This document shows, piece by piece, positions 6,446 to 15,926 of a DNA stretch of 44,529 nucleotides. Both the position numbers and the translations under genes were made by a program. Origin of the DNA: an uncultured bacterium. Its GTDB lineage: Bacteria; Bacteroidota; Bacteroidia; Bacteroidales; Bacteroidaceae. The stretch spans positions 1-44,529 of the forward strand of contig CAJMQV010000007.1 in NCBI GenBank assembly GCA_905215575.1. The letters run 5' to 3'. Within the stretch, counting starts at the first letter, position 1, and the number at the start of each line of letters is the position of its first letter. Under the pieces are notes generated by a model that worked only from the letters and a program-made list of their open reading frames with translations, was not told where the DNA came from and ran no database searches.

Positions 6446-8767
6446 ATGAAAAACAAAATTCTTCTTTTTCTTCTGTTGTTGATGAGTTGGCCGATGTATG
6501 CGGTCACTCCCAAAGAAACCTTCGAGGTAGGTAAACGTACATTCTTGCTGAATGGCAACCCCTTTGTAGTAAAAGCTGCGGAGTTGCACTATGCACGCAT
6601 TCCGGAACCCTATTGGGAACACCGAATCTTGATGTGCAAGGCGCTTGGTATGAATACCATCTGTTTGTATATGTTTTGGAACTACCATGAACAACAGGAA
6701 GGGAAATTCGACTTTTCCGGTGAAAAGAATGTGGCTAAGTTTTGTAAATTGGCTCAGAAACATGGCATGTATATCATCCTGCGTCCTGGTCCGTATGTGT
6801 GTGCGGAATGGGAGATGGGCGGACTGCCTTGGTGGTTGCTCAAAGAGAAAGATATGAAAGTGCGTTCGTTGAACCCTTATTTCATGGAGCGTACGGAAAT
6901 CTTTATGAAGGAATTGGGTAAGCAACTGGCTCCCCTCCAGTTGGCCAACGGTGGTAATATCATCATGGTGCAGGTAGAGAATGAGTTTGGCGGATACGGG
7001 GTTGACAAACCTTATATGACAGCCATCCGTGACATTGTGTGTCGTGCAGGTTTCGACAAGTCCGTACTTTTCCAGTGCGATTGGGACTCTACGTTTGAGC
7101 TGAATGCTTTGGACGATTTGCTTTGGACGCTGAACTTCGGTACAGGTGCCAATATCGATAAGGAATTCAAGAAACTCTCTACCGTACGTCCTGATACTCC
7201 ACTCATGTGCAGTGAGTTCTGGTCGGGTTGGTTTGACCATTGGGGCAGGAAGCACGAGACCCGTCCGGCCGAGAAAATGGTGGAAGGTATCAAGGATATG
7301 CTCGACCGGAACATCTCTTTTAGTCTTTATATGACACATGGAGGTACCACCTTCGGTCATTGGGGAGGTGCCAATTCTCCTACCTATTCTGCCATGTGTT
7401 CTTCATACGATTATGATGCTCCCATTAGCGAAGCCGGGTGGACCACTCCCAAGTATTACCTTTTGCAGGAGCTTCTTGGCAAATACCGCAGTCCTGAGGA
7501 GAAGGAGTGTCCCGTTCCCGAACCGTTCCCCGTCATCGAAATACCCGCCGTGGAACTGAATGCGGCAGCTCCCCTTTTTGAGCAACTGCCCGATTTTGTT
7601 CAAAGCGAACAGGTGAAGCCGATGGAAGACTTCAACCAAGGATGGGGAAGCATTCTCTACCGTACCACGTTGCCTGCTACAGAAGCCAATACGCTTCTCC
7701 GCATTACCGAAGCACACGACTGGGCACAGATATATGCTGATGGCAAATTGCTCGGTTATCTGGACCGCCGGAAGGACGACAATCAAGTGATTCTGCCGCA
7801 ACTGCCGGAAGGCACACAATTGGATATATGGGTTGAAGCCATGGGACGGGTCAACTTTGGAAGCACCGTTCACGACCGGAAAGGCATCACTGAGAAGGTG
7901 GAGCTTATCAAGCCGGACAAACAGGCTGTTACTCTCAAGAACTGGAAAGTATACAGCATTCCCGTGGATTATAAATTTGCCGCCCGCAAAAAGTATTCGT
8001 CTAATAGCCGTCTGGAAGGCCCTGCTTACTACAAGGCGACTTTCAACTTGACAAAGACCGGAGATACGTTTATTGACATGAGTACTTGGGGGAAAGGTAT
8101 GGTTTGGGTAAATGGACATGCTTTAGGCCGTTTTTGGGAAATCGGTCCCCAACAAACGTTGTTCTTGCCTGGATGCTGGTTGAAGAAAGGAAAGAATGAA
8201 ATCATCGTACTCGATTTGAAAGGACCGTCGGAGGCTGTTGTCAAAGGTCTGAAGACCCCGGTGCTGGATATACTGCGTGAGAAGGAGAGAAAGAATCGCC
8301 AGAAAGGAGATACGTTGGATTTATCTCAGGAAACGCCGGTCTATAAAGGAGCTTTTGCACCCGTTGCCGGATGGCAGGAGGTGAAGTTCGCCCAATCAGC
8401 ACAAGGACAATATTTCTGTTTGGAAGCCTTGTCGGCGCAAGATGGTAAGACAGAGGCCACCCTTGCCGAGTTGGAGATATTAGGAGCTGATGGCAAGCCC
8501 ATTCCCCGCGAACAATGGAGAATACGCTATGCCGATAGCGAAGAAACTTACGGGGTCAACGCTACTGCCGACAAGATATACGACCAGCAAGAATCCACCT
8601 GCTGGATGACCCAAAGAAGAATCCCTTATCCGCATCAGGTGGTAATTGATTTGGGTGAGGTGAAAACGGTGACGGGATTGCGTTACTTGCCATCGTTTGA
8701 GAAAGGTAATCCGGGGATGATTAAAGATTTCTCGGTATATGTCAATAAACAGGCGTTCCGTTATTAA
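6446..8767 (+). CDS. GH35 beta-galactosidase with C-terminal F5/8-type domain
   Basis: A 773-residue exported enzyme predicted to release terminal beta-linked galactose. A signal peptide (about 1-19) precedes the GH35 barrel (about 25-335). The motifs GPYVCAEWEMGG, VENEFGGYG (acid/base E180) and MCSEFWSGWFDHWG (nucleophile E257) are intact. Galactosidase-type beta-sandwich domains follow (about 400-600, with GKGMVWVNGHALGRFWE). The last 130 residues (about 640-773) resemble an F5/8 discoidin/CBM32-like fold, often used for galactose binding. It is the first gene of PUL unit A, directly behind promoter copy A. No lipobox is seen, so it is probably periplasmic. Substrate linkage is not determinable by sequence. 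Confidence 0.92.
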   Translation: MKNKILLFLLLLMSWPMYAVTPKETFEVGKRTFLLNGNPFVVKAAELHYARIPEPYWEHRILMCKALGMNTICLYMFWNYHEQQEGKFDFSGEKNVAKFCKLAQKHGMYIILRPGPYVCAEWEMGGLPWWLLKEKDMKVRSLNPYFMERTEIFMKELGKQLAPLQLANGGNIIMVQVENEFGGYGVDKPYMTAIRDIVCRAGFDKSVLFQCDWDSTFELNALDDLLWTLNFGTGANIDKEFKKLSTVRPDTPLMCSEFWSGWFDHWGRKHETRPAEKMVEGIKDMLDRNISFSLYMTHGGTTFGHWGGANSPTYSAMCSSYDYDAPISEAGWTTPKYYLLQELLGKYRSPEEKECPVPEPFPVIEIPAVELNAAAPLFEQLPDFVQSEQVKPMEDFNQGWGSILYRTTLPATEANTLLRITEAHDWAQIYADGKLLGYLDRRKDDNQVILPQLPEGTQLDIWVEAMGRVNFGSTVHDRKGITEKVELIKPDKQAVTLKNWKVYSIPVDYKFAARKKYSSNSRLEGPAYYKATFNLTKTGDTFIDMSTWGKGMVWVNGHALGRFWEIGPQQTLFLPGCWLKKGKNEIIVLDLKGPSEAVVKGLKTPVLDILREKERKNRQKGDTLDLSQETPVYKGAFAPVAGWQEVKFAQSAQGQYFCLEALSAQDGKTEATLAELEILGADGKPIPREQWRIRYADSEETYGVNATADKIYDQQESTCWMTQRRIPYPHQVVIDLGEVKTVTGLRYLPSFEKGNPGMIKDFSVYVNKQAFRY

Positions 8768-9104
8768 ATAGTAAGTGTTGTATGGCAGGAGTTGATAAAC
8801 TCTTGCCTCCTGCACATCAAATATCAATAATATCAGTAAAAACAAAGTCTCTTGAAGGTAAAGTGTTTTTTAAAATCAATAGGTAGTTTATATATAATGA
8901 TTGAAATCGAAAACTGGTCTTCAATTCTTCTAACCTTTAAAACGTATGAATATAACACAAAATGAAAGTTCAACAGAATGAGATTTGTTATATTACTGTA
9001 AGGGTTTGTCGAGCGTGCGGAATCGGTGTGTTGTGGAAACACGGCACGATGATTCCATCGGCAAATCAAAAGAATCACTTCACATAACTATGACCTTTGC
9101 AAAT
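8768..9104 (+). other. 337-base intergenic region with a hairpin
   Basis: This gap is unusually long for an internal operon spacing. It holds a 10-base-pair hairpin (8784-8793 with 8798-8807, GATA loop, one G-U pair) 17 bases after the GH35 stop. No T run follows, so it may be an mRNA processing or stability element and not a terminator. A lone TAAGGGTT at 8999-9006 matches the left half of the PUL promoter element, but the right box is missing. No small gene is convincing. Confidence 0.5.
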
Positions 9105-11285
9105 ATGAAATACATGTATTATTTACTTTCACTCCTGGTTGTCTGCTTGTTCGGCCTCTCGGACATGTATGCGCAGCAACCGATAGATTACGTCAACATG
9201 CGTATTGGTACAGATGGTGAGCATCGCACCGAATATGGAGGAACCGTGCCTGCCGTCACTACCCCTTTTGGCATGACACAATGGTGTCCCGTCACCCGTA
9301 TCAACGGTATTTCACGGACGATGTATCACAACAAGGATTCTCTGTTGTTGGGTTTTATGGCTACCCACCAACCCGCTGTCTGGATGGGCGATTATGGCTA
9401 TATGACCCTGATGCCCCAATGCGGCTCGCTCAAACTGAAACCATCGGAACGGGGAGTCAGACTGGACCGTACCCAAGAAGTGCTTACTCCTTATTATTAT
9501 AAAGTGACCACTTCGGAAGGTGGAGAGCAGCAGCAGATTGCCACCGAACTGACAGCCACTTCGCGTGCCTCGTTCTTCCGTTTCAGATATCCCAAGCAGG
9601 AGAAAGCTCTCTTGTACCTCGAAGCCGGACGAGGCAAGCGGGGAGGCGGCATTGAGATATTTCCTGAAAAGAGAGAAATACACATCTACAACGAAGACAG
9701 GCATGATGCCCATTTAGGACCGGAAACTCCTGATTTAAGAGGGTACTATGTATTGAAGTTTTCTGCTGATTTTGCAGACTATGGCGTTTGGAAGGACTCT
9801 CTTGTGACCGCAGGGAAAACTCAGGAAGCAGGAACCTCCGCAGGCGGATATGTGGCATTTCCTGCCGGTACGGAAATGATGGAGCTGCGGATTGGCAGCT
9901 CTTTTATCAGTTTTGAACAAGCCGGAGAAAATCTTGCCAAAGAGATTCAGAAAACAGCCTTTTTCGGGCAGATAGTAAAGAAAGTCCGTACAGCCTGGAA
10001 TCGCTCCCTTTCCAAGATTAAGCTGAAAGGCGGTACGGAAGACGACCGCGTTTTTTTCTATACTGCTTTCTTCCATACGCTTCAATATCCCCGTGAGTTC
10101 TCGGAATATGGCAGATACTATAGTCCGTTCGACGGGAAAGTGCATGAAGGAGTTTCCTACAATGCCTATTCCTTGTGGGACACCTTCAGAGCCGAACATC
10201 CTTGGCTGCAATTAGTAGCTTCGGAACGTGTTGATGACATGATAACCTCGTTGGTACAAATGTACGAGGAAGGCGGCTGGATTCCTAAATGGCCCAACCC
10301 CACTTACACCAATATCATGATTGGTACCCATGCGGATGCAGTCATTGCTGATGCCTACGTGAACGGTTTCCGTAACTATGACGTGGAGCAGGCCTACAAA
10401 GCCATCCGCAAGGATGCCTATGTACCTCCACTCTATGACGATAAGAGCAAATGGGGCGACAGAGCACTTTGGAACGGGCAATACGAAGCACGTGGTGGAC
10501 TGACCAACTATTTGCACAAAGGATACGTAGCTTCCGATTGTACATACGAGTCCGTGGCGCGTACCCTGGAGTTTGCTTTGGATGATTATTGTATTGCCCA
10601 AATGGCAAAAGGGTTGGGACATACGGATGATTATGTCGATTTGATGAAGCGCGCTTCCAACTATAAACATCTGTACAACTCGGAGCTGAAATTCTTCCAA
10701 GCCCGTAAGGCAGATGGTACGTGGGACCAAGCCCATGTGGGATTTACCGAAGGGGCCAATTGGACCTACCGCTTCTGTGTGATGCAAGATGTGCCCGGAA
10801 TGATTGACTTGATGGGAGGCAGTGACGCTTTCATGCAGCTCTTGGACCGGAATTTTGATGAAAAGCATTACCGTCACGACAATGAACCGGGGCATCATTA
10901 TGCCTATTTGTATAACTATTGCAATCGGTTGGACAAGACCCAGTCCCGCCTTCGGACCATTCTGAAAGATAACTATAAGAACGCTCCCGACGGCCTGTCC
11001 GGTAACGATGATTGCGGGCAGATGTCAGCGTGGTATCTTTTTAGTGCATTGGGCTTTTATCCCGTCACTCCGGCATCGGGTATGTACGCGTTGGGTATTC
11101 CTCATTTTGAGGAGATACGTCTTCAACTTCCCAATAAGCGAGTATTGAAAATACGTGCCAAAGGTTTGGAGTCGTATCATACATTGGATGATGTGTGTTT
11201 GAATGGTAAAGCGCTCGATTCTCCCTTTGTGAAAATCAGTGATTTGTTGGAGGGTGGTGTATTGGAGTTCTGTCCGAAACGTTGA
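9105..11285 (+). CDS. GH92 alpha-mannosidase
   Basis: A 726-residue exported enzyme of family GH92, calcium-dependent exo-alpha-mannosidases common in Bacteroides PULs. An upstream in-frame extension to 8985 lacks signal-peptide character, while ATG at 9105 gives MKYMYYLLSLLVVCLFG...MYAQ, a good signal peptide, so I chose it (9090 is the alternative). The N-terminal domain carries EYGGTVPAVTTPFGM. The catalytic (alpha/alpha)6 domain shows SYNAYSLWDTFRAEHPW, GGWIPKWPNP, DNEPGHHYAYLYN (general acid candidate E594) and GNDDCGQMSAWYLFSALGFYP, all family hallmarks. It is placed between two GH35 genes. Linkage preference (alpha-1,2, 1,3 or 1,4) cannot be assigned. It implies mannose-containing branches in the target glycan. 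Confidence 0.92.
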   Translation: MKYMYYLLSLLVVCLFGLSDMYAQQPIDYVNMRIGTDGEHRTEYGGTVPAVTTPFGMTQWCPVTRINGISRTMYHNKDSLLLGFMATHQPAVWMGDYGYMTLMPQCGSLKLKPSERGVRLDRTQEVLTPYYYKVTTSEGGEQQQIATELTATSRASFFRFRYPKQEKALLYLEAGRGKRGGGIEIFPEKREIHIYNEDRHDAHLGPETPDLRGYYVLKFSADFADYGVWKDSLVTAGKTQEAGTSAGGYVAFPAGTEMMELRIGSSFISFEQAGENLAKEIQKTAFFGQIVKKVRTAWNRSLSKIKLKGGTEDDRVFFYTAFFHTLQYPREFSEYGRYYSPFDGKVHEGVSYNAYSLWDTFRAEHPWLQLVASERVDDMITSLVQMYEEGGWIPKWPNPTYTNIMIGTHADAVIADAYVNGFRNYDVEQAYKAIRKDAYVPPLYDDKSKWGDRALWNGQYEARGGLTNYLHKGYVASDCTYESVARTLEFALDDYCIAQMAKGLGHTDDYVDLMKRASNYKHLYNSELKFFQARKADGTWDQAHVGFTEGANWTYRFCVMQDVPGMIDLMGGSDAFMQLLDRNFDEKHYRHDNEPGHHYAYLYNYCNRLDKTQSRLRTILKDNYKNAPDGLSGNDDCGQMSAWYLFSALGFYPVTPASGMYALGIPHFEEIRLQLPNKRVLKIRAKGLESYHTLDDVCLNGKALDSPFVKISDLLEGGVLEFCPKR

Positions 11286-11329
11286 GGTCGTGAAATATGA
11301 TATTATATTAATTATTTTATACTAAGAAC

Positions 11330-13822
11330 ATGAAAAACAAGTGTATCTTGAAGTGTGTGCTGTTTGCTTTAGTCGCTTTTAACAGCTTGGCAATCATGGC
11401 ACAGACTACGCAACAGGCTGCAAAGCCAGAAAAGAAATTCCTCCAACCCGAAAGGGTTCGGTATGATGGTTCGTGCATGACCATTGAGGGAAAAGACATT
11501 TTTATTTATAGTGCAGCTTTCCATTACTTCCGTTGTCCGGAAGAATTATGGAGAGACCGTTTCCGTCAAATCAAGGAAGCCGGATTCAATACGGTGGAGA
11601 CATACGTGCCTTGGAACTGGCATGAGAGAATCATGCCGTCCGGCTTAAACGATAATAGCCACTTTGACTTCTCCGATGTGAAGCGTTGGCTGAAGATGGC
11701 GCAAGAGGAGTTTGGACTCTATACCATCGTTCGTCCGGGGCCTTTCATTTGCGCTGAGTATTCGGGAGGAGGATATCCGCGTTGGTTGGCAAAGTTCTGT
11801 CCGGGCGGAATGGACGACTTCTGGTTGAGAAGTGCGGACCATCGCCACATCAGCTGGTCGCAACATTGGTTTGATGCCGTTTGCAAAGCGTTGGCCGACG
11901 AGCAAATCACGCGCAAGCCGGTGGGCGAAAAGGGAATTATCCTGATTCAGATTGAAAACGAGTATAACCATCATGGATGTTACGGTAAGGAAAAACTGTT
12001 GAAAGCACTATACCAGTCTGTACGGAAAAGTGGGATGGATATTCCTATCTTTACCTGTCTGACCAATGAGTGCCGTAGCAGCGAAGATGTGGAATTGTCT
12101 CAGGTTTTTGACAGCGACAACTATTATGTAGGGCTTTCTTCAGCTCCCGACTGCGCGTATCGCATGGCGAACCTTAGGAAGGAGCAACCGGATGCACCTG
12201 GATTTGTGACGGAACTCCAAGGCGGATGGTTCTCGTTGGTGACCGGTAGATTGAGCGAAGACCATTATTCCGATGCCCGCCACTTCAAGGCGGTGGGCTT
12301 GATGTCCTTATTAGGAGGTGCAGGTGGCATCAACTATTACATGTTCTTTGGCGGTACCCATTTTGCCGGTTGGGGAGCACGAGGCATGACGACCAGCTAT
12401 GACTACAATGCAGCCATACGCGAGAATGGTGCGCGGAGCGACAAATACTTTGAGGCAAAGGCCATCGGGCAGTTCATCCAGGCATTCGAGCCGCAATTGG
12501 TCCGTTCCGAAGGCGGTCCTTGTGCCATGGAGGGTGGAGCGAAGTCGCTCTTCGGCGGTGTACGCGTAGCGGTGGACGGAACACGCTTTGTCTTTCTGCA
12601 CAACACAGACCCCAAAAATGCCATTCGTGGAAAGGTACGCTTGTTGCCGGGTAAGATGAATCGCCCTGCCACACCGATGTATAACATCAACCAGCATGGC
12701 GAGAAGGTGTTGATAGCAGCTTCGGAAGCTGCGGATACCGACTCTGTCACCGTTTCTCCCATCAACGTTTCCTACGACCTGCCTGCGTTGGGTACGAAAG
12801 TGTTGGTGATTCCTGCCGGAAAGCCGGAAACGAAAGGCGAATGGTGGCCGCAGGAGCAGATACGCCCCTTGCGCCCTGCCAAACTTCCCCAACCGGTACG
12901 CATTGCTTCTGCCTTGAAAAAGGAAGATGCCTTTGCCAAGGCAGACTGGAAGCAACTCCCTCGCTTGGTATCATTACCCGACTTGGGTGTCAATGATTTC
13001 CGTTACAGCCTGTACCGTGCGCAAGTCAGCCTGACCTCCCGTCAAGTTGCCGAAGAACGTTTCCTCTTATTCAATATGTTTACTCGTGACATTGTATCAG
13101 TAGCGGTGAACGGAAAGCAGGCGAAACGTCTCTTCCCCGACAGAGCCGATGCGCAGTCCTGGACCACACGCGACTGCTTCGAACGCATCCGTCCGGACGA
13201 GTACGACAACCGTTTCGACGTATCGGGCTTACTGAAGGAGGGTGACAATGAAATCCTGGTTGTCTATGAAAACCTGGGTCATGCTCATGGTTACGTGCCT
13301 ATGGAAGAATTGTCCGGTATCAGAGAGGCTGGTTTGTCACTGACCGAAACAGCCTTGACTCATCCCCTGGAGTGGGAGTATGCGGCAGATGCAGCCGGAG
13401 TGGCCCAAGGATGGAATCTGCCGCAATTCGCACCGCAGGATTGGCAAAACGTATCGTTGGACGTGACCTGTGAGATTCCTGCCAAAGGAAACGGCGTACA
13501 GCCGAAAGCCGAGCCGGACGGATTGTTCATTTGGTACCGGATAGAGTTTGAACTGCCTGGCCAGAAGAAAGGCGAATGGATTCCCTGGCTGGCACGCATC
13601 AATGCCTCGGGCAATGGCTATATGTGGCTGAACGGAAACAATATTGGACGCCACTGGGAAGCCGGTCCGCAACGTGAGTTCTTCTTGCCTGAATGCTGGC
13701 TTAATTTCGGTGGAGGAAAGAAGAACGTGCTGGTAATAGGATTGCGCCAGACTGCCAATGGAGCTGTATTGAAAGCCATGGAGATAGCTCCTTACCGGAA
13801 TATGGCAGAAATAAGGAAATAG
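11330..13822 (+). CDS. GH35 beta-galactosidase (second, divergent copy)
   Basis: An 830-residue exported GH35 enzyme, 44 bases after the GH92 gene. A signal peptide (about 1-24, ending MAQ) is followed by the barrel, with SAAFHYFRCPEELW, GPFICAEYSGGGYPRW, IENEYNHHG (acid/base E211) and VTELQGGWFS (nucleophile E295). Two beta-sandwich regions follow, the last with GNGYMWLNGNNIGRHWEAGP. It lacks the F5/8 domain of the first GH35 and has a longer middle insert (about 390-560), so the two enzymes probably act on different linkages or at different places. The sequence divergence is too large for a recent duplication. Exact activity (beta-1,3, 1,4 or 1,6 galactose, or another sugar) is unknown. Confidence 0.9.
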   Translation: MKNKCILKCVLFALVAFNSLAIMAQTTQQAAKPEKKFLQPERVRYDGSCMTIEGKDIFIYSAAFHYFRCPEELWRDRFRQIKEAGFNTVETYVPWNWHERIMPSGLNDNSHFDFSDVKRWLKMAQEEFGLYTIVRPGPFICAEYSGGGYPRWLAKFCPGGMDDFWLRSADHRHISWSQHWFDAVCKALADEQITRKPVGEKGIILIQIENEYNHHGCYGKEKLLKALYQSVRKSGMDIPIFTCLTNECRSSEDVELSQVFDSDNYYVGLSSAPDCAYRMANLRKEQPDAPGFVTELQGGWFSLVTGRLSEDHYSDARHFKAVGLMSLLGGAGGINYYMFFGGTHFAGWGARGMTTSYDYNAAIRENGARSDKYFEAKAIGQFIQAFEPQLVRSEGGPCAMEGGAKSLFGGVRVAVDGTRFVFLHNTDPKNAIRGKVRLLPGKMNRPATPMYNINQHGEKVLIAASEAADTDSVTVSPINVSYDLPALGTKVLVIPAGKPETKGEWWPQEQIRPLRPAKLPQPVRIASALKKEDAFAKADWKQLPRLVSLPDLGVNDFRYSLYRAQVSLTSRQVAEERFLLFNMFTRDIVSVAVNGKQAKRLFPDRADAQSWTTRDCFERIRPDEYDNRFDVSGLLKEGDNEILVVYENLGHAHGYVPMEELSGIREAGLSLTETALTHPLEWEYAADAAGVAQGWNLPQFAPQDWQNVSLDVTCEIPAKGNGVQPKAEPDGLFIWYRIEFELPGQKKGEWIPWLARINASGNGYMWLNGNNIGRHWEAGPQREFFLPECWLNFGGGKKNVLVIGLRQTANGAVLKAMEIAPYRNMAEIRK

Positions 13823-13850
13823 AAGTAAAATCTGAAAAATAGAAAAAAAT

Positions 13851-13949
13851 CTATCTTCTTCCTACCTTCTCCCTATCTGCTCCGTCTGTATAGGTAGGGA
13901 GATGATACGGAGATGCTATGGGGCAGATAGGAGGAAAACTGAAAGATAG
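13851..13949 (+). other. Long imperfect inverted repeat between GH35 and GH43 genes
   Basis: The 154-base gap contains pyrimidine-rich and purine-rich halves that pair imperfectly over almost 100 bases: CTATCTT at 13851 with AAGATAG ending at 13949, CTATCTG near 13873 with CAGATAG at 13924, and further partial pairing. ACATTTTTAATAA follows. It could be an RNA stability or partial-termination element that changes GH43 output relative to the genes before it. Confidence 0.45.
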
Positions 13950-13976
13950 AACATTTTTAATAAATAATAATTGGTT

Positions 13977-15563
13977 ATGAATATTAAGAATACCCTGTTG
14001 GCTATGTGCCTTTGCGGCATATCAATACTTCCGCTGGAAGCACAACAAGTATGGACACCGGACAACGGTGACGGTACATTTACCAATCCCCTGATGTGGG
14101 GCGACTGGCCCGACCCGGATGTAATCCGCGTGGGCGATGATTTTTATTTAGTATCCACCAGTATGCACTATGTGCCGGGTTCTCCGGTAGCCAAATCGAA
14201 GGATCTGGTGAATTGGGAAATTGTGGGCTATGCCGTGGACCGTTATGATGAAGACCCACGCTATGACATGCAGGGAGGAAATCTCTACTTGAACGGTTCG
14301 TGGGCAAATTCCCTGCGCTATCATAACGGGAAGTTCTATGTGGCTTTCTGCACCCCTTACGGTTGGGGCAGGGAGACCGGACACTTCTCCGTCTGCGAAG
14401 CCGAGAAACCGGAAGGACCGTGGAAGCGGACCATCTTTCCGGAATATCTTTACGACCCGGGATTGTTTTTCGATGATGATGGCAAGGTATATGTAGTGCA
14501 CGGACAGCGCAAATTGTACGTGACCGAACTGAATGCCGATGCTCGCTCTGTAAAGAAAGAGGCTGTTGAAATCTGGAACAAAGGAGTGGACGATAGCCAT
14601 GGTTCGGGTAAAAGCGCCGGCATGGAGGGTTCGCATGTCTATAAGATAAACGGTATGTACTATATCACTTGTCCGGCAGGTGGCACTGAAGGATGGCAGG
14701 TTTGCCTTCGTTCCAAGAACATCTACGGGCCTTACGAGCATAAGGTCATCATGCAGGACGACAGCTCCTACCCGCCCAATGGCTTGCACCAGGGAGGAAT
14801 GGTGCAGCTGAAAAACGGTGACTGGTGGTTCATCATCATGCAAGACAGAGGAGCGATAGGACGTGTTCCTTACTTAGTGCCGGTGACGTGGAAAGATGGT
14901 TGGCCCATGCTGGGTGTCGATGGCAAAGACGCCATCACTTACAAGAAACCGGAAGTGGGAAAGACATACAAGATACAGTCGCCTGCCACTACGGATGAGT
15001 TCAGCGCCAAACGTTTGGGTTTGCAATGGCAGTGGAACCACAACCCGGACAACGCCAAGTGGTCGTTGACCGAGCGTCCGGGCTACATGCGTCTGAAAGC
15101 TTCGCTGGCAACCGACCTCAAGAGTGCGCGCAACACACTGACACAACGCGTCCAGGGCCCCAGCTCCGAAGGAGTGGTAGAGATGGAACTTGCCGGACTG
15201 AAAGACGGAAACGTGGCGGGCTTCGGTGTATTTCAGTTCCCATACGCCTACGTAGCCGTGCAGCAGGAAAGCGGCAATCGCAAACTGGTGATGTGCAACG
15301 ACGGTAAGATTATAGAAACTGCCATTGAGAACCTCAAGCAAGACAAAGTGTGGATAAAGGCACGTGTCACCGACAAGGATTTCACCGCCCGCTTCTATTA
15401 TAGCTTGGACGGTGTCACTTTCCGTCCCATCGGCGATGTGCTGAAGATGAATTTGGGCTTGTACTGGACGGCAAATCGCTTTGCACTGTTCAACTTCTCC
15501 ACAAGTGCCGAGGGCGAGGGAGGATTTGCCGACTTCAATTGGTTCCGTTTTCATGGGAAATAG
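13977..15563 (+). CDS. GH43 family glycoside hydrolase
   Basis: A 528-residue exported enzyme. The ATG at 13977 starts a good signal peptide (MNIKNTLLAMCLCGISILPLEAQ). The five-bladed propeller shows the GH43 acids: GDWPDPDVIRVG (base), YDPGLFFDDDGKVY (pKa modulator) and SAGMEGSHVYK (acid E217). The C-terminal 190 residues form a concanavalin-like beta-sandwich ending TANRFALFNFS and DFNWFRF, as in GH43 xylosidase/arabinofuranosidase types. GH43 members act on arabinose, xylose or galactose, and the subfamily cannot be set by eye. It is the last gene of unit A and is followed by an array of terminator hairpins. The same C-terminal signature appears in the scar at 43121-43291. Confidence 0.88.
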   Translation: MNIKNTLLAMCLCGISILPLEAQQVWTPDNGDGTFTNPLMWGDWPDPDVIRVGDDFYLVSTSMHYVPGSPVAKSKDLVNWEIVGYAVDRYDEDPRYDMQGGNLYLNGSWANSLRYHNGKFYVAFCTPYGWGRETGHFSVCEAEKPEGPWKRTIFPEYLYDPGLFFDDDGKVYVVHGQRKLYVTELNADARSVKKEAVEIWNKGVDDSHGSGKSAGMEGSHVYKINGMYYITCPAGGTEGWQVCLRSKNIYGPYEHKVIMQDDSSYPPNGLHQGGMVQLKNGDWWFIIMQDRGAIGRVPYLVPVTWKDGWPMLGVDGKDAITYKKPEVGKTYKIQSPATTDEFSAKRLGLQWQWNHNPDNAKWSLTERPGYMRLKASLATDLKSARNTLTQRVQGPSSEGVVEMELAGLKDGNVAGFGVFQFPYAYVAVQQESGNRKLVMCNDGKIIETAIENLKQDKVWIKARVTDKDFTARFYYSLDGVTFRPIGDVLKMNLGLYWTANRFALFNFSTSAEGEGGFADFNWFRFHGK

Positions 15564-15601
15564 TAAACCGATTCTCAATAGCCTGATTGATAGTGTATAA
15601 G

Positions 15602-15705
15602 GAGTCCCACCTGTTCCTACTATGGTGGGACTTTTTTCCCATCGTAATGGGAACTTTTTCCCAATAAGGAGGGAATTCTTTCCCATCTTGTTGGGTATTT
15701 TTTTT
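15602..15705 (+). terminator. Tandem array of four terminator-like hairpins
   Basis: The first hairpin (AGTCCCACC 15603-15611 with GGTGGGACT 15624-15632, then six T) is a textbook intrinsic terminator. Three smaller stems follow at about 22-base steps: TTCCCAT/ATGGGAA (15636-15653), TTCCC/GGGAA (15658-15675) and CCCA/TGGG (15682-15695). Each ends in a T run, the last with eight T. The array separates unit A from unit B. Confidence 0.8.
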
Positions 15706-15817
15706 CCGCTCTTTCTTTCCCCATCTGCATCTTCTTTTACCCGGTGGCGGAATTGAGTAATAAAGTCTGAATTTCATTCCGCCAATGAATATGAATAAAA
15801 TATTTTTCAGTGTAGAG

Positions 15818-15845
15818 TAAGGGTTACTCCTCTTTTTTGTGTCAT
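15818..15845 (+). promoter_or_regulatory. Shared PUL promoter element, copy B
   Basis: TAAGGGTT (15818-15825), 13 bases, GTGTCAT (15839-15845), located after the terminator array and 81 bases before the first SusC gene. It is identical in both boxes and spacing to copy A. Confidence 0.78.
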
Positions 15846-15926
15846 ATAGTTGAAACAAGGTTTTGTGCATCCTTTTAAACGGGGTTGCACGGCCTTAAAT
15901 CTTTAATTAATTAAAATCTAATAAGT

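Noticed and set aside
6413..7360. 315-residue minus-strand frame covering the GH35 start
   Set aside because: Antisense shadow of the GH35 catalytic region; no recognisable protein.
8999..9026. A fifth copy of the PUL promoter element before the GH92 gene
   Set aside because: TAAGGGTT is exact, but 13 bases later the sequence is GAATCGG and not GTGTCRT; only half of the element is there.
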